DNA from: Smittia aterrima | Lineage: Eukaryota > Arthropoda > Insecta > Diptera > Chironomidae | DNA length: 64,000 nucleotides | Assembly (NCBI GenBank): GCA_033063855.1 | Contig: CP093830.1 | Coordinates: forward strand, 17,422,854-17,486,853 | Direction of reading: 5' to 3' | Shown here: positions 13,211-25,200 of the stretch, piece by piece | How positions within the stretch are numbered: the first letter of the stretch is position 1 | Layout: the number at the start of each line of letters is the position of its first letter | Program-made: the position numbers and the translations under genes | The notes under the pieces: model-generated | Databases searched by the model: none | Told to the model about the DNA's origin: nothing | What the model saw: the letters and a program-made list of their open reading frames with translations, nothing else

Positions 13211-16200
13211 ATGATGGATCGGATACCTTCGATCCTCTCACTGTCTCATCATCCACTGTCATCACTTCAATCACAAAATCTTGCGACTTCAACTAATTCA
13301 TCGACAGCGTCGCTTAACCAACAAGCCCTGAACTCTCTCAACTTTCATCAGCAGAGTAATCACAGTCACAATCAACTCAACCAGAACTTGAATCACTCTT
13401 TAATTTCATCATCAAATCATGTTGCTCAACATCACCACCCGCATCACTCACAGCAACAACAAATGCAGCAGCAGCAGTCGATGCACTCATCAAATCTTCA
13501 TCACCATCAGCAACTCAACGGATTGCTCAACAATGTCGGAGCAAATGGGTGAGTTCGATTCGCTACACAATTAGCCTGAATCTCATTTTTGAAGCAATTT
13601 TTCTCTAATAGTTCCACAATTTTTAGTCTGCTAACATCGTCATCGTTGATGAAAAAGCCACACGATGATCATATTAAACGTCCAATGAATGCATTTATGG
13701 TAAAACTTTCAAAAGATTAAGTGAAACTCTTTAACTTTATAATTAAATTTAGGTTTGGAGTCGTTTGCAACGAAGAAAGATTGCTCAGGATAATCCGAAA
13801 ATGCGTAAGTTTGAATCTGTAATGAATTGAAATTCGTAATTTAATTTAATAATTTGATTAGATAACTCGGAAATATCCAAGAGATTGGGTGAGTAAACGT
13901 CTTAAACATTTAACTTTTCCTTATCGCAAAAGCAATTTATTATAACAGACAAAGCTTATCAGAGTTTTGTTTGCACAACACAAGAAGCAGGAAAACTCTA
14001 ATTACGAAAAGTTCTCAAATATATTCGTGCGCTAAGTTCTATTCATAAGTTTGTTTCCTTTCGACAAGGATCCATTGTTCCAACAGTCGTGTGAAGCTTT
14101 TATTAAGATACGAGACATTGCCGCTTCAAAAATGATGGAATGAGCTCTTAAGACGACAGGCACATTAATAATAAACACGAATATTGTTATTCAAATGAGA
14201 GTTTGTTTCGAAGACGGAATTTGCATAAATAATAATTTCACTCTCTCAGACTCGTTCTGAAGACTCTTCAGTCACTGAAGTATTTAGAGTCGATCATCTG
14301 TTGTGGCATCGTTTCGAAAAGTGAAATGAAAAGTTGAGAATTCTCTTGCGTAATTAATTATTTGATAATTGCGAAGGGAAACAAATGAATGATATAATTT
14401 TCATATCAAGAGCACTGAAAGGAGTTGCGTCATAACAAAATTATGTAAATCACAATGGAGCTCGGAAAAGCGTTAGCATTTGTGTCGGAAAAAGTTTGAG
14501 AAAATCTGCTTGTAGCAGCAGCAGTCGCAAAGAAGCTTTCAAGTCCTTTATGCCCACTAAGCGAACAAAGGAAATATTGCGATTTTTCTCATTTTTGACG
14601 TAAGGAAACTTTTCTCATTGTCGAAAATATAAAAGAGCAAATTTTCTTTTCTTCCGACGATGAAAGAAGTTTCTCCTTGATCAAAGTTAAAGAAAAGTTC
14701 TTTTCATTTCGATTTCGACAAAAGAGGGAAAGCTGAGAAGTGCGCTGTAAGCTGTTAAAAGTATTTGTTTTGTTTGCTTTGCTCATAATTCTTCATCGAA
14801 TTTTGTGGACCAATTACATTAGAGAGCCAACAAATGTTCTCAGCCCTCGAGACATAAACAGACGAAGCCAATCAGATTGATATTGAAGCTAATTAAATGT
14901 TAATCGACTTCGAGTTTACTCAGAAGACAAGAAGACTTTTAAATTGAGTCTGGCGCGGCACGGAACCGCACAGAGCGATGATTTGAACGAGTGCACGTGT
15001 CTCGATCAACGCCAAACGTCATTATCATCAGCGGCAATCATCTCATCAGCCAGAAATATTCACACATAGCTCATAAAGCGATTTTCTATTATCATGTCTT
15101 GCGGCAGACTTTAATAAGGTAGCGATTGAACTAAGGGACCTGTTACATCGACCCTCTCGAAGTTGAATCCTCCTTGAAGGCCTTTCAGACCATTCACAGC
15201 TTGTAGCTCTGATAAAAGCAACACACAAAGAGTGTTTTCATCAATTCAAATTCGAGGGTTATTATGAATTTCAAAATCAAACAAAAGCAGATGAGGGGGG
15301 AAGAGTTGAGACCGACCCATCATACACAAAGATATTTGTACGATTTGCTCAGTGTCTACAGTTTGATAATTCGTTGTTTTCGATGATGAAAAGTGTAAAC
15401 ATTTTCCATTGTGTAATCGAGGAGAGGAAAAGATTGGGAAAATGATGAAAACAAAAAAATTATCACGTGATTGTAGAATGTGAATGTCAGTTGGTGTCAA
15501 TAAAAGATGTGTAAACAACAATGATCGCTCCCACTGTTGAGGCCTCGTTTTTCAATAGAATCTCGTCTTTGTTATGAAACTCTCTTAGCTTGCGTCGACG
15601 TCCCCGTGCGGGGAGAATTTTAAAAAGTATTTTTGATCGACAGTTGAATGGGAAAAGCCAAGTCCAATTGGAAGGAAAGTTTTTGTCAGATTTTCTAATT
15701 TCCTCTTGAGAAGGGATCAGGTCAAGTTGTGGAAATTACTTGAAAAAAAATTATTTTCAAAAAGTTTTGATTTGGAAAAAGTTCTTAAACTCTTCGCGAC
15801 TCCGATTTTCAAATATTCAGCGGTTCAATAAATTCCAGTTCAAGAGAAAGAGTTTGTCGGATGAAATCAATTCATTGCAATGCTGCAGAAAGCGCCCGAC
15901 GCATTCATCGAGAAGCTAGAACGAGAAAAATGTGAATTGTAGAATCAATTGTTCGGAATTCAATGACGAAAACAACAAACAAAGGCAATGAAGAGTTTCC
16001 TGGCTGGCTTTTGTGATTGAGCATTGATTAAATATTGACAGGAAAATGCATGGAGCATTCTTTCTCGTTTCGTTTGTTTATTCCATGCTTTCATTGTTAG
16101 CAACCTGCCAAATTGAACAAAAACAATCAGAGATTAATTTTCGAGATCTTTTCAATATTCTGTCTGTCGCTCGTCTCGTTTTTAATCGAGATATCCGATA

Positions 16201-19200
16201 GCTGAGACTCGAGAGAAATTTAATTCCTCGACTGATGTGTCGTCTTATTAAACGAATTTCCTCAAGCACGTGTCGCATCATCCTCAAAACGTTATCCGTC
16301 AAAATACGGCATTTCCACTCGAGCAGCATCTCTCAAACATATCAAAGCGACACCAGTTAAGTTTAATCGCATTAAAAATGTCAAAATATGAATTTAATCA
16401 AATAAAAACGGCGTTTCAAATCTGACAAGGGGATTTGAGCTTGTGATTGCGGTCCTTGTGAGCTTGTGAGAACCGGAAGCTAAGTTTTTCGAAACACGAC
16501 GGCTTCACGACATCTTCAGTGCTCGCTACATTGAACAGAATGAACCGCAATCAGTAGCAAACGCACACTCTTTGCGCATTCTGAAAAAAACTGGCCATTG
16601 ATTAAATGGAAGCCCTTCAAAGCAGTACGAAGAGCTCGCATTGTGTTGGAAGAAACATTATTAGATGATTAATAAAATAACAAAAACAGATATCAAGTCC
16701 ATTGTTGTTCGAATGGCAAATCGATGGAATTTTTTTGTGTGGATCATTTCAATGCTTTGTGTGCTTGTTTACAATGTAATTGAGATTTATGAAAGGTTTG
16801 ATGGTCAATAGGGAAACTTGTCTGATTAGGAAGGTTCGAAGGGAAGAAAATGGAAACTAACTTTATGTTGCCAAGGACAAATTTGTCGGCCTTCTGCACA
16901 CAAAGCAAATCGAGTTCTGTTAATTGCTTAACAGGAATATTGAATCGATTGTCATGACTGCGAGAGCCCCACCCTCTTGCAGTTATCACGTTTCGAATGC
17001 ATTTTCGATGACAATAGCGAACGTCAATATGCAAAGAGTTTATTGAATATTTTATGATCGCTAATGAAATTTACTTTGAGTGTTTGTCGATGTCTGGCCA
17101 ATATTTTCATTGCAAATGCGATTTTAACGATTATCGTCTCGTGCGATTTCCATTTGTCGGCGGATTGTCACAAAGAAGAAGGAAGTCTCAAGTCTGAGCA
17201 ACCACGACACGACTTCGACAATCGACAGCCATTCCAAGCTCCATTTTCTCAACTCGTTACTTTCTTATCACAATAAACTTGCATTGTTCAAAGTCCTTTT
17301 GTGCTTCTTGTCTTTGACAAACGAAAAACGAAAGAAAATGCCTAATACGCAAATGATGATGTAAAAAAATCGTGAAACAATGGGATTAATGAGAACAAAG
17401 GAATCTTTTTCCTTCGTTTTGTAATTTGTCGTTGAAAAGAGAATTGTGCAACACAAAATTTCAATGGAAACGAAAAATTTTAATTGGGGGAGGAAGGAAG
17501 AGCTGGAAGGAGACGAATGATGTCGTTACATGTGTTTTTCTGATTGCGGAAACAAAGTTTTATCCTCGCATGCGAAGCTCGTAGTTCGAAACGAAACTAG
17601 GACAAAGCTACGACTCATTAATTAGTTGAGGAACGACGTCGTGCGTTATTCGTTCGTCTTCTGCTTTTCGTAAAATATTTCTGACAATGATTAACGATGG
17701 AATGCGAAATGGAAATTAATTAATGTTGGTGACTTTTCTATTTCTCTCTCTTTCTCTCTCACTCAATGAGTTGTTAGTTACGCGAACTGAAACTTTTTTC
17801 TAGCTCAACGGAGAGAAAGAAAATGTTTTTTAATTAAAGTTAAGAGATTTGTTTGCCTCAATTTTCTTAATGACTTTTTTCCAATTTTCCGTTCGGCAAC
17901 GACAATAGAAGTAGAGTGAGCAAGCTTCAGAGTAGGAAGGAGAGTGGGACGTAAAAAAACACATTGTCATTCGATAATGGAAAATTTCCCTTCTCTTCAA
18001 TCGTGGTGGAAGTTTTCCCCATTGTCATCCGCCCATTGTCATTCTCGTTTTTCCCTTTTTTTCGTCCTCCATTTTCATTTTTCAATTGAAACAGTTTTAT
18101 CTGCTTCCTAATGTTCATTAAATGAAAACTCGATGAATAATTTTAGAATTAAAATGAATGCTCAGATAAGATAAAAATTATTCTCTTCGGAGATCGAGAG
18201 AATCTTCGAATTTTCTCCATTGTTTCAACTTGATTAGTTTCGAGTTTGACGCCGCCCACATGTGCGCACTCATCACAAAATTTGATTTATTTTTATGTTT
18301 CCAGGAGCTGAATGGAAACTCTTGACGGAAGATGAGAAAAGGCCGTTCATTGATGAAGCGAAGAGACTTCGCGCGATGCACATGAAAGAACATCCAGATT
18401 ACAAGTATCGTCCCCGTCGGAAGCCGAAAGCGCTAAGACGCGACGGTTATCCATACCCGATGCCCTATCCCTCCGTGCCCGTCGATGCTTTGAGAGCTGG
18501 TGAGTATTAAAGCTTCGACAAGGAGCGGAACATCGCGTGATTCAATGCGATTTCAAATAACGTTCCCATCGGTTCTGGATGAGTGATTTAAACAAAAGCC
18601 CAAGTCGAGCTCACAAAGAGAGAACAAAACTGCTAAAAAATGCCTTTTTGTGACTAACTTTGATATTTCAATTTCTCTTTCGACTTTCGCGTGCGACAAA
18701 ACGATCAGAAAGCACGCAATTCGCGGCCTCGAAAACGTCAGAATCTTACTTTTGTGTTTGTTAAATAATCAACAGAACTCAAGTTTGAAATAATTTGTTC
18801 TCTGCTATTTCAGGAATATCGCCAGCAAGCTATTTCACGCCGGGCAATCCGTATCACTTGGGCAGTCATTTATCATCACAAACAAGCCCTCAGGCTAGCC
18901 AACAGGTATTCTTTTAAATTTAAACCTTTCATGTCTTTATTTACTTTTTCCATCATCATCGCATTCTTGCCCAAAACTTGAACTCACGAATTTAATTTTA
19001 TTTTCTCGAAGAAATTTCTGAAATAAAAATTGTTAGAACTAAATTGAGTCCCACGACATCCTCCGTTCTTCCATTTTTTATTAGTCCTCGCTATTTATTT
19101 ATTTATTCATTGATTGAACGAGAGTGTTTGTTTAAGATTTTTATTTTTTAAGCTGCAGCTATGATACTCGTTAGTGAAATTTTTATTAAGTTAGAAAGTT

Positions 19201-21784
19201 ATTATTCTTGGATAATTGAATGATTGACGAATAGAATAAATAAACTGAAAACATGTGAATCAACTTTTTATTTCTCACTTTTCTCGGCTTCTGATAATTA
19301 TTTGATATCCGGTTAACTCTTAACCATATGGCTCGTATCTCACACTCGAAAAGCGGAAGCTTTATCGTGGAAATGTAAATAAAAGATGTTTGTGTCAGTC
19401 ATAGACAAACATCGGACACTCACCCTTTTCTCTCTCTCATATTGGCGACCCTCCGATTGAAATCTTTTCAAAGAAATTTCTTTCTAAAAAAATTTGTAAA
19501 CACAAATTAAGCAATTCACGACGATAATAACGGGCTTTCAACGGTAGCACACCAAAGTATCTAAGAGGGAGGCCATTACAATCATCTTGAGACATTGGCA
19601 TGAAATCGGAGGCCAAAAGCCAGTAGCACTCCGTCGCACAAAGGAATTTGTGAAAGAGGAGAAGAAAACCAACAATAAAAGTGCCTCCAGACTTCTTCTA
19701 TTTTTGATTGTTCACGAGAAGAGTGCGAGAGGAAAATAATTATAATGAGAAAAGGTGAAGAAAAAAAAAGTCGGGAGTTGCTTGAATGAAAGCATAATTA
19801 CAGTAGTGAGCAGGGTTTTTGAGTTTGGCATGAGTGAGAGGACAGGAAAGCAACACAAAGTGTCTGTCGATTGCCCTGTCGATTATTCATTTTCAATATT
19901 TAATTTTCATCAAATCAAACGATCGGTAAACTTGTAATTACGATAATTTTTATTTGTTCAGCATCATCCTCGAGTTCTTGTTTTGTTTCTTCTTCTCCCC
20001 TCGTTCTCTGTCTTCCAATGTTCTGTATCAGATTAAGTAGTTTGCCTCCACACTTCTGTTGAATCATTATAAACAATTATCTCATCAAATTCTCCCTCTT
20101 CTAACCGTTTTCGACAACATTTTCCATCAATTTTCGTAAATAAATCTGTTAAACGCTTTCGAAGCACGGCGTGTGAAGCATTTGCTGATGGAGGCGTTGA
20201 TAATTCGAATTAGGATGTCAATTAGATTCCCGAAAGGTGATCAATTAGGTCCGAGAAGATTCTGAGAAATTTTCAATCGATTAACAAGTCGATTAAGTCA
20301 TTTTCAACCATTTCAAATCAATCAGACCTTGAAATTGCGTAATGAGTTTCGGAATTTGATCTAAAGCACGTTCGTTGCAATTGAGAAATCTTTTCATTAT
20401 TTTAATTTGAATTAACAAAGCGAAATGAGGTCTCACTTAATTAAAATCTTTTGAATCGAAGGATTCGCAGCTTCGCAAGGCAAATCAACTTTCGAAACTC
20501 TCATCTCTCGCTCCAGGTGAAAGCTTTCAGCTTTGACGTATTCATTTAATTAAATCATCTCGAGTCTCATTATAATTGAAAGCTGTCAAAACTCAACACA
20601 ACACGAGGAGGAAAAAAAAAGTTTTTCTGGTGAAACAAAACGTGAAATTACTTGCGATGACTCTTGAGAATTCTTTCTCGTGAAGTCAGCACCAATCCAA
20701 TTCAAGCGATGGGTTTCATTATTTTAAATTATAGACACTTCATAATGATAGAACAATTTACACACTTTAACTTTAACTTTTGAGTTCTCACCTGGAAATC
20801 TGACGATTGCTGGAATTATCGAGTCGTTTCGATTGATTGAATAATTGAAGAGTTTCTCAGCGTCGATCGTGAGCGTCGAGACGCAATTAAGCCTCGCATT
20901 TGCCAACAGAAAGGTCTCGCTTTGTGGCTGCTGAGACTTATTAATGGGTCTCAAATGACCCACAATGGTGTTTGTCGTCTAATAAATTAATGGATCTGTG
21001 CGAGACATGTGTAACATTTTAGCTCCATCTCAATGACACGAAGCCTTTTGTTTGTCATGTTAATTTACGTCTTTGAAGCTATTGTGTGAATTGTTGATCC
21101 GTTCGTGGCAAAAGAAACGAAGAACGGAGGAGCGTAAATGTTTCGTCTCTGGAATTATCCGATCGCTCTTTTGTTAGGTCGAGTCGTTTAGTTTTTACTT
21201 TGAGAGAACTCGTTAAGATGTCTCATTGTTTATGTGTCATCCTTTCTTCTCCATACTTGATTCCCTCTCATTCATTACGATTCATGAAAAAAAAACTAAA
21301 AATTTCACTTTCAAATTGGAAAAAGAACTTTAGCGCTCATTCACACTTGCAGATGGATGTCTCGAAGTTTGCACTCGATCGTAATGCTTACTTAAACACA
21401 GCGGCAGCTATCTATGAGTCTACGAAGCAGCAAGTCTCTTCAAACTACTCAGCCTACTTGGATCCCTCTGTCCTAACAAAAGCTTATTTCGACTCCAAAA
21501 TGTATTCGGATCGCGCTAGTGCGTCAAACTATGCGTTTGATATAACAAAAATCTATGGAAATCAAGGCGGGAATCAAGACATGAGTCAAGAGCGCGATTC
21601 AACACCGCAGCTCGATGATAACAAAAACATGAACGATGGTAGTCACATGGATTTTAACGGAAACGCTCCACAGAATTATCAAACCTTTAATCAACAGCCC
21701 ATCAAGTTTGAAACTGAACAGTCAGCACAGCAAACTTCGGGCGGCAGTGGCGATTATCGGCGTCCTCTAACAGTCATTTTTTAA
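13211..21784 (+). CDS. Sox21b: SoxB-group (Sox21-like) HMG-box transcription factor
   Basis: Seven coding exons read in phase: 13211-13548, 13627-13699, 13753-13804, 13862-13888, 18305-18499, 18814-18905 and 21353-21784, giving 402 residues. The first 113 residues are rich in Gln, His, Asn and Ser. The HMG box runs from about residue 126 to 205, begins DHIKRPMNAFMVWSR and ends in HPDYKYRPRRKPK. It is followed by the conserved ALRRDGYPYPMPYPSVPVDA block seen in Sox21-type SoxB proteins. The C-terminal 144 residues are low complexity. The product should bind the DNA minor groove in the nucleus and act in neural and ectodermal patterning, as known for SoxB proteins. The start at 13211 (ATGATG) is the first in the exon, whose acceptor is at 13112-13113. 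The HMG box is split by three introns and includes a 27-base exon. The choice of Sox21b over Sox21a rests on the split HMG box and remembered similarity, so the symbol is less certain than the family. Confidence 0.9.
13889..18304 (+). other. 4.4 kb intron inside the HMG box
   Basis: This intron separates the 27-base exon from the rest of the HMG box. Donor GTGAGTAAAC at 13889; acceptor TTTCCAG ending at 18304. I see no gene inside it. It contains pyrimidine runs near 17740-17760. Its size, against under 100 bases for the three preceding introns, suggests regulatory content, which is inference. Confidence 0.6.
18906..21352 (+). other. 2.4 kb intron before the last Sox exon
   Basis: Donor GTATTC follows ...ASQQ at 18905; acceptor CACTTGCAG ends at 21352. 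The final exon opens with ATGGATGTCTCG in the carried-over frame. No gene is visible inside. The open frame running through the acceptor from 21200 is intron read-through, not an alternative start I would support. Confidence 0.6.
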
Positions 21785-22079
21785 AGTCCCAATCGAATTT
21801 CTCGTGAAGCAAGATTTTTAAAACTTTTTCCTTAGACAATGATCGATGAGAATTGGCTTAGATTTTAATTAAATTTTAATCCTGAAAAGAGAAAAAAATA
21901 ATTTGGTGGATAATTATGATGAACAATGTTAAGTGGCTAAAATCATGAAGTAGATCAAGTAAATGACTTAAATTCTTAATCAAAACAGGACAGAAAATTG
22001 ATCTAATTTGAAAATTGAAAAAGAGAAATCGTAAAATTGAGAATGATGAAACTTTGTCGATGAAATTTTCTGTAAATGA

Positions 22080-22085
22080 AATAAA
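22080..22085 (+). terminator. Probable poly(A) signal of the Sox gene
   Basis: AATAAA lies 296 bases after the Sox stop codon. Another AATAAA lies at about 22193. The stretch 21785-22204 between the two converging stop codons holds only the two 3' UTRs. Confidence 0.5.
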
Positions 22086-22199
22086 AATAAATTATCTTAA
22101 ATGTAAAAATTTCTTCATCTTTTTATTCAAATATCTTCTCGTCCTTTCTTAATATTAATAAACTGTTCGATTGAAACTTATTTTTTGTCAGTAATAAAG

Positions 22200-22205
22200 T
22201 TTATT
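22200..22205 (-). terminator. Poly(A) signal overlapping the polybromo stop codon
   Basis: On the minus strand the sequence reads TTTTAAATAAAC. The stop TAA (22207-22205) shares a base with AATAAA (22205-22200), so the 3' UTR could be only a few tens of bases. Use of this signal is inferred. Confidence 0.4.
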
Positions 22206-25200
22206 TAAAAGTTGCTGCGACTGAGAGACATTGCATCTCGCCACATAAAGTTCCGCAAGTTCCAAAGCGCATCGACGACTTCTTCAGGCTTTTCTTTTGC
22301 TCTTTCACCAAGCCAATGAGTTGGCAAACGAGATGTATCGTGGCCCATTGTTTCTCTTGACGCCTTCAATGTTTTCTTAAACTGTCCAACGTATGAAGAG
22401 TTGTTCTGTAAGCCTTCGATGTACTTGATGTAAGCTTCTGAGTGCAAGACTCTTTGTGGGCGAGGCGGAACTGTAACAAACAGTGGTTCAGCCGGAGCTG
22501 AGACATAGCTGATAACATTCTGTTGATTCTGGACTTGCTGTTGATTCATGTAGTTCATGTGAGGGCTTCCAGTTGAGATGGGAGTTGTAATGACTTGCTG
22601 CGCTGGTTGGTGATGATAAATAACTTGCTGCGGCTGCTGTACTTGAGTCGTTGTGTTGTTGCTATGATGCAAATGCTTTCGTGTACTCGAAACATAATTT
22701 TTTCCGCGATCCTGAGGTTGAACAATTTTTCCAGGAGCTTTGACAACATGAACTTCACGAACATGCTTCACCAAACGTTGAATATTTGGCAATGGCGGTT
22801 GATTTCGTTTTGCACGAATGCAATTACGCCACAAGCAATGATAAACAATTGGTTCGTTCTGTCCTGACAATTGAGCGAAGTAACGTTGAACACAGCCGAC
22901 GCCTTCGGAAACTGCGTGCTCTAAAGCATCGCCTGGATCTTCAAATTGAAAGTCGCATTTGTCCCAACCGCATTCGAAAACCTGAGAAGAAATAAATTAG
23001 AATTAAGTTGCAGACTTTGTAAGCGAATTTCCCCAAATATAACAGAGAAATAAACGAAAACAAAACATTGTTAAAGACAACATAAGAAAGGGAGCAGATC
23101 TGATTGAACCACTTCCTCGGTCGTCGGATCACGATCCTCCAACGGTTAAATAATAACCCGAAAAATGAATATATTGAATTCCATACTTGGTTGTGCACAA
23201 ATTCGTGCTGCATCGAGAGCTGATTTGGTGTTAAAATAACTGAAGACGTGTTCATGCTCGGGCTGTCCTTGCCAGCATTGCCATTCAATGCCATCTCTTC
23301 AGCGTACTTTGTTGCATTCTGTTCGTTAATTGTCGACGCTCGATCTTCCCATTGTCGACGTTCGTTTGTTGGAAGAGCTCTCCATTCATCTCCAATCATT
23401 CGAGAAATATCTCCAAACTTGCATTCAGGGTTTTCCAAAACCTTTGCTTTCCGAACTTCACTCGAATAGAGAATGTAGCCTGTGATGACTTTCTTCCCAC
23501 TCTTCCCTCCTGTGAATGCAGCTGGTCGCTTAGATGTCGAGATTGGAGTCGACAAGGTCGCTGGGATCGGCGATGAAGTATTTATTCCGAAACCATCAGC
23601 TGAGCCAATGTCTGTGTCCATTGAATCTTCCGTCAGGCCAAGCAAGTCACAGCTGTTGGTGCCTCCTTGTGCCTCCAACTTCAGTTGATCCTGAAAAATG
23701 TTTAGAACGCAATTTTTCATAAAACGAATTTTAAAGAATTTTGTGAACAGTTTTGTTAGGTAAGCCAAATAATAAGAAAATATTTCAAGTGCTCTAAGAT
23801 TAAGATAAAGAAATTACTAAAGAATAGTGCTCGTTACTAATTGCAATCGTGAAAAATAAGTTCACTCTCAAATAAATTGAAAGATTTCATCAGAACCGTT
23901 TCTTACCTTTCGCCACTTTCTCTTCTGGTAGCAATAATTAAAATAAGGAAAACAATTTTTAGTTTCCAGAAAGAATTTTCATGCGAAGATTAACCGTCAA
24001 AGGACCATCAACCGACCAATCCCACTAATTTGTTAAACTACACAACATAAACACATAAATTGAGTCACTTACGATGTCTGACAATCCACTCGGCTTCACA
24101 TCTACAGTTTCACTCTTAAGAACCTACGAGAACGCAAAACCAAACATGAAGCTTTCAGAAACTTCAGGAAATTAACTCATTTGCTCACCTTTTGAACGAT
24201 TATCGGTCGACGGAAGTAATAGATTTCATCGACAGTTACAGATCGTGAGTGAGTAAACTTCTTCAGTCCACCTGGAATTTGCATTTTTCTGATCTGTTTG
24301 TTGAATTCATCGTAAACTGATTCGCAGAGATAAGTGTCTGCTTCTGGAATTTCAGTTGGACGAGATGTTATGTAGTCGCCATAATCGAGGACGCAGCATC
24401 GTCCAAGGATTCCAACTGTTGGAGTTGTTTCTTGAACTGTTGAAAGGAAAACTTCTTGACGATATTGAAGTCTGTTGAGTAAAAGCGAAGCTGGTAGCTC
24501 TGGTGGTGTTAAAAGCCATGGACCACGGAAGAAGGATTTTCCATCCTTCGTTTCCCAAATTGAATTAATTTGGGCAATTGCTTGCTTTCCAGATTCAGTC
24601 GCAACGTAAACGAAATCGCCTGTCTTGACGATTCCACTGCAGATCGTGTTGAATTGTTCGTAGTAAGTGTTTGATTCATCGCTGCCTTGAACAAGGACAA
24701 TAACGTTCGGCTTTTCCTTCTCAACCAAAGCCAGATCGACGTCATCAACTGGCACATCGAGTTTAAGTGGATCAACAGGACGATCCTTGAAAACAGACTG
24801 AACTCTCTTTGGTTCAAGTGGATTTTCACGAAGCATAACTTTGGTCCCAGTTTGGAAAGGCCAAGCTTTGATCTTTTTGAATGATCGAGCTCTTGAGTTG
24901 TAACGGAACTCACAAACGTAAACGTCTTTATCAGCGTAGCCCTCTGGCTTGAGTTTGAAGTAATCTTTTACACTCATTACAAAGCATTTCTGCTGAAGAT
25001 CCTTAAGAGGAACAGTTTGATGTTGATCGCTTTTAAATAATTCTTGTTCGAGGAATTTCCTGGTTGTCAAGTGATACGTTTGATACGGCCGCAAGTAAAC
25101 GTTTCCGTAACAAAGTTTCTCGCCTTCAGCGCTTGTATACAATCGCTCGATGTATAATATTCCTGGAGTCGTGTCGTCCGACAAAGGAAAGTAAACGAAG

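Noticed and set aside
21200..21352. Apparent N-terminal extension of the last Sox exon
   Set aside because: It crosses a clean acceptor (CACTTGCAG at 21352), and the in-phase join to 18905 explains the exon better.
22941..23186. Extension of the polybromo HMG exon beyond ...FVHNQ
   Set aside because: The donor GTATGG follows CAA at 23187 and the next exon starts in phase at 22981; the extension is intron.
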